From: CAVZLD01 sp964522605
GTDB taxonomy: Bacteria > Planctomycetota > Planctomycetia > Pirellulales > Pirellulaceae
DNA: 36,457 nucleotides
Direction of reading: 5' to 3'
Assembly (NCBI GenBank): GCA_964522605.1
Contig: CAZFWV010000032.1
Coordinates: 1-36,457, forward strand
Shown here in pieces: positions 32,381 to 36,457 of the stretch. The notes under the pieces are model-generated. The model did no database searches. It was not told where the DNA came from and worked only from the letters and a program-made list of their open reading frames with translations. Made by a program: the position numbers and the translations under genes. Each line of letters opens with the position of its first letter. Within the stretch, counting starts at the first letter, position 1.

Positions 32381-32590
32381 CGATCTTTGAAGTTGCACAT
32401 TTCGTTCGTAGCCGAATTCGTGAGAATTCGGGGGCNNNNNNNNNNNNNNNNNNNNNNNNNNNNNNNNNNNNNNNNNNNNNNNNNNNNNNNNNNNNNNNNN
32501 NNNNNNNNNNNNNNNNNNNNNNNNNNNNNNNNNNNCGATCTTTGAAGTTGCACATTTCGTTCGTAGCCGAATTCGTGAGAATTCGGGGGC
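32381..32590. other. Exact 55-nt duplication flanking a 100-N gap
   Basis: Bases 32381-32435 and 32536-32590 are identical over all 55 positions (both start CGATCTTTGAAGTTGCACAT and end in GAATTCGGGGGC). They directly abut the N run at 32436-32535. This is what two contig ends that share a 55-mer look like after scaffolding. The true sequence probably has one copy and no gap. Confidence 0.8.
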
Positions 32591-32648
32591 TTTGTTGCTG
32601 GGTCCCCTCCTCGAGACCTCCGAATTCTCACGAATTCGGCTACGTGCA
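32389..32648. repeat. Palindromic element, copy C (interrupted by assembly gap)
   Basis: GAAGTTGC at 32389-32396 and again at 32544-32551; left hairpin unit at 32412-32431 and again at 32567-32586; one right unit with the TCAC loop at 32620-32639 followed by CTACGTGCA. If the 55-nt duplicate is collapsed, a single element of about 105 nt remains (32544-32648). The spacer between the two hairpins differs from copies A and B. Confidence 0.85.
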
Positions 32649-32746
32649 CAAGATGCGTTTTGGGAGCCCGTTGGCTTTCGGAACGTTTTTCAATTATCAA
32701 TCCCGGAAAGCGTTAGCGGCGCAGTCATGAAGGAAAAAGGCCGAAG

Positions 32747-34035
<1,289 letters not shown>

Positions 34036-34039
<4 letters not shown>

Positions 34040-35460
34040 ACCTGTGGCTGGATCTGTCGCGCACGGTGGGGGAGGCGCTCCGCACGAACCCCGTGCTGGT
34101 GCTGCTGCTGATTGTCGCGCCACTGCTGGCGTTGGCCTGTTTTCGCCGTGTTTATCCCGCGATGGCCCTGCTCTTCTGGAGCCTCGTGCCGGCCGCCATG
34201 ACACTCAGCTTGGTCCTGCAGAGTGACCTGTATTCACTGATCCTCGCAATCGATTTGGCGATTGTCCTGCTGGCCGCCTGGGATTCCTTCACCTTGCCCA
34301 GTGCACGCAGTTTTTCCATCGAACGAAGTTGCCAGCGGATTGCATCCTTGCGCAAGAATCACCGCGTCATTCTCTCGCTCATGTACACAGGCGATCGTGC
34401 ACAGCGGGTGGTGATGAAAGACGGAGTTCCCCAGGAATTCGAGGTCCAGCCGCCCGAGTTTCGGTTGACGCTCGATCCTCGTAGCCGTGTGACCGTCCAC
34501 TATGATCTCAAGCCCACTCGACGCGGGGCCTTTGCACTCGAGGTCGTGCATCTGCGCCTGGGAAGTCGATTCGGCCTTTGGCAACGGTTTCTGGAGTTGC
34601 CCGTCCGGTCGATCATTCATGTCTATCCTGATATGAAGCAGGTGGGCGAATACGCTCTGCTGGCACGGACGAACCGTTTGAGTCTGATGGGGGTACGACG
34701 TACGCGACGCGTCGGGCAGGACAACGAATTCGAACGCCTCCGAGACTATACGCTCGACGATAACTACAAGCACATCGATTGGCGAAGCACGGCACGCCGT
34801 AACAAACTGACCGTGAAGGATTTCCAGACGAATCAGAGCCAGCGAGTCATCTTCCTGATCGACTGCGGACGGATGATGACGAATGAGTCATTCGGGATCA
34901 GCTTGCTCGACCATGCCTTGAATGCCATGCTGATGCTGAGCTACGTGGCCTTGATGCGTGGAGACTCGGTCGGGCTGCTGACCTTCTCCGATCGGATCCA
35001 CTCCTTCGTCCCACCCGGCGGAGGACGCAGTCAGATGAATCACTTGTTGCACGCGGCCTATGACCGTTTTCCACAGTTGGTCGAGTCCCGCTATCGCGAG
35101 GCTTACCTTTACCTGTCAGCCCGCTGTCGCAAACGGTCGCTTGTGATTTTGGTTACGAACCTGATCGACGAAGTCAACGCGAATCAGATTCGGCAGTATC
35201 TGGGACAACTGTCGCATCGGCATCTGCCGCTGGGCGTCCTGTTGCGCGATCACCATCTGTTTGACGCGGCCGAAGTTCGTCAACCGACCGGCTCCCAGTT
35301 GTTCCGCGGTGCCGCCGCCGCCGAAATCCTCTGCTGGCGACATGAGGTGTTGACGAATCTGCAGCATAACGGCGTACTTGTGCTGGATACTTTTCCGGAG
35401 GATATGACCGCTCCGCTTATCAATAAGTATCTCGACATTAAGGCCCGGCACCTGTTGTGA
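34036..35460 (+). CDS. DUF58 protein (von Willebrand A-like, MoxR partner)
   Basis: A 474-aa protein starting with TTG at 34036, overlapping the MoxR stop by 4 nt, so translation is probably coupled. Two membrane helices near the N-terminus (about 18-36 and 42-82), a beta-rich region, then the DUF58 signature: FERLRDYTLDDNYKHIDWRS followed by TARRNKLTVKDFQ (about 235-267). The vWA-like fold follows with FLIDCGRMM (MIDAS-like DxGxxM) and LVILVTNLIDE. DUF58 proteins are paired with MoxR ATPases across bacteria; in many cases they are suspected to be membrane-anchored metal-dependent adaptors acted on by MoxR. The cysteine-glycine form of the MIDAS loop (D-C-G rather than D-x-S-x-S) may weaken metal binding. 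Next gene begins 30 nt downstream. Confidence 0.93.
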
Positions 35461-35490
35461 TTGCCCGGTGGCCGGAAAGGAATTCACTCC

Positions 35491-36279
35491 ATGCTCTCGC
35501 TGAAGATCGGTGTGCAGTTGGCAAGCCTCGGAATGCCGTTGAGTCGTGCTCTACCATGCGTGGCCGCGATGGGAGCCACCGCCGTAGAACTCGACGCCCG
35601 CGGTGAAGTCAAACCGCGGGATCTCAGTCGTACCGGTCTGCGTCAGATTCGAAAGCGTCTGGACGACTTCGGATTGAAAGTGGCTGCTGTTGGTTTCCGT
35701 ACACGCCGAGGATACGACGTGACCGAGGGGCTGGTTCCACGAATCGAGGCGACCAAGGAAGCGCTGCGCTTTGCCTATGACCTGGGATCCTCGGTCGTCG
35801 TCAACCAGATCGGACAGATTCCCGATCGCGAATCGGAACCGGGCCGCTGGAACACGTTGGTTGAATCGATGCTGGAGATTGGCCGCTTTAGCCAACGGGT
35901 CGGAGCCTGGCTGGCGATGGAGACCGGGACCGAGAGTGGTCCGCAAATGGCCGAGTTCCTACATGCTTTGCCCGAAGGCACGCTGATGGTCAACCTCGAT
36001 CCGGGAAATCTGATCATCCACGGCTTCTCACCACGCGAGGCGGTGCAGGCGTTGGGCCCCTACATCGTGCACGTCCATGCGAAAGACGGCGTTCGCGACT
36101 TGGCGCAGGGACGTGGGGTAGAAGTGCCACTCGGCCGTGGTTCGGTCGACTTTGCGGCCCTGCTCGGCGCTCTCGAAGAACACCAATATCGGGGGTATCT
36201 GACCGTCGAACGCGAAAACTGCCAGCGGCCAGAAGAAGAAATTGCCTTAGCGGTCCAGTACCTGAAGAATATCTCGTGA
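35491..36279 (+). CDS. Sugar phosphate isomerase/epimerase-like TIM-barrel protein
   Basis: A 262-aa protein of the xylose isomerase-like TIM-barrel (AP endonuclease 2) superfamily. ATG 35491 follows AAAGGAA; an upstream start at 35461 lacks support. Characteristic elements are KIGVQLASLGMPLSRAL at the start, GATAVELDARGE, LAMETGTESG (metal-binding Glu), VNLDPGNLIIHG (Asp/His), VHVHAKDG (His-x-His metal ligands) and LTVEREN (final Glu). Such enzymes isomerise or epimerise sugars or sugar acids using divalent metal. The substrate cannot be told from sequence. It lies 30 nt downstream of DUF58 on the same strand and may be cotranscribed, but this pairing is probably incidental. Confidence 0.9.
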   Translation: MLSLKIGVQLASLGMPLSRALPCVAAMGATAVELDARGEVKPRDLSRTGLRQIRKRLDDFGLKVAAVGFRTRRGYDVTEGLVPRIEATKEALRFAYDLGSSVVVNQIGQIPDRESEPGRWNTLVESMLEIGRFSQRVGAWLAMETGTESGPQMAEFLHALPEGTLMVNLDPGNLIIHGFSPREAVQALGPYIVHVHAKDGVRDLAQGRGVEVPLGRGSVDFAALLGALEEHQYRGYLTVERENCQRPEEEIALAVQYLKNIS

Positions 36280-36331
36280 GCTATGTTCCGTCGTAGTCAG
36301 ATTGCTGTACCTGCGTAAGCGGAAGAGAAGA

Positions 36332-36417
36332 GAGAAACCACGGATGGAACGGACGAAACGGAGGGACACGGATTGATCCGTTTCGATCCGTTTCTTCCGT
36401 CGCATCCGTGGTTTCTC
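36332..36417. repeat. Long inverted repeat (AACCACGGATG type)
   Basis: Arms of about 42 nt, beginning GAGAAACCACGGATG (36332 on) and ending CATCCGTGGTTTCTC (36403-36417), are reverse complements with several mismatches and almost no spacer. It begins 53 nt after the isomerase stop codon and would make a strong hairpin at the end of that transcript. One copy in this window. Confidence 0.8.
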
Positions 36418-36457
36418 CTTTGTCCGCATTCGAATGATTGAAAAACAACAATCGCAA

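Larger units (their letters stand above)
32328..32746. other. Intra-cluster spacer with palindromic copy C and assembly gap
   Basis: A 419-base spacer (100 of them N) separates the DUF4350 and MoxR genes in an otherwise overlapping gene series. No coding sequence is supported. It is almost filled by copy C of the palindromic element. AGGAAAAAGG near 32730-32740 is the ribosome-binding site of MoxR. A separate MoxR promoter is possible but not visible. Confidence 0.6.

Noticed and set aside
24042..32648. CRISPR array from the recurring GAATTC hairpins
   Set aside because: Copies are kilobases apart, each is a palindromic pair, and there are no regular spacers or cas genes.

Overview
The window reads as chromosome of a planctomycete, probably of the Pirellula/Rhodopirellula type. 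The evidence is the set of lineage-typical protein parts: a formylglycine-type sulfatase, a giant exoprotein with an N-terminal EPLExR-like motif and a C-terminal dockerin-like repeat pair, a PEP-CTERM protein, an SHD1-domain protein, and a long RDD / SpoIIM / DUF4129 / DUF4350 / MoxR / DUF58 cluster. No rRNA, tRNA, CRISPR array, phage module or insertion-sequence transposase was found.

Layout. 282-6083: sulfatase, cytoplasmic GH13 alpha-amylase, a URO-D/corrinoid-methyltransferase-like protein (minus) and a divergent Nramp-family transporter. 6288-15034: a 2134-residue modular surface protein, a PEP-CTERM protein and a convergent CE15-type glucuronoyl esterase; with the sulfatase and amylase this suggests a polysaccharide-degrading life style. 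15422-18727: two minus-strand planctomycete-type proteins, one with a Cys-rich head and a periodic LDDLFG motif, the other a membrane-anchored coiled-coil protein whose frame is crossed by one in-frame TGA. 18850-24157: a DCC thiol-oxidoreductase, then purQ, purL and tyrA on the minus strand. 24266-27118: an orphan type II secretion F protein, a lipoprotein MsrA and an SDR dehydrogenase. 27209-36279: the tightly packed RDD to DUF58 cluster, followed by a TIM-barrel sugar-phosphate isomerase-like gene.

The strongest lead is the TGA at 17408-17410. It sits where the first Cys of a second CxxC pair would be (CPHC-SGMG-[TGA]-QSC), the frame stays open and protein-like for 111 more codons, and the mRNA directly after it can fold into a hairpin with a GGUC apical loop 21 nt downstream. 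This is the architecture expected of a bacterial selenocysteine insertion element, so the gene is a candidate new selenoprotein; a nonsense mutation or sequencing error is the main alternative.

The window is also rich in palindromic DNA. A 116-bp element built from two CCGAATTC-GTGA/TCAC-GAATTCGG hairpins occurs in full or nearly full form three times, plus one solo half. One copy lies in frame inside the DUF4129 gene and is translated there. Another flanks a 100-N assembly gap with an exact 55-nt duplication, which looks like an assembly artefact. A different element, between the PEP-CTERM and CE15 genes, folds as a perfect three-armed cloverleaf and supplies the end of the PEP-CTERM reading frame. 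Three further long inverted repeats are intergenic.
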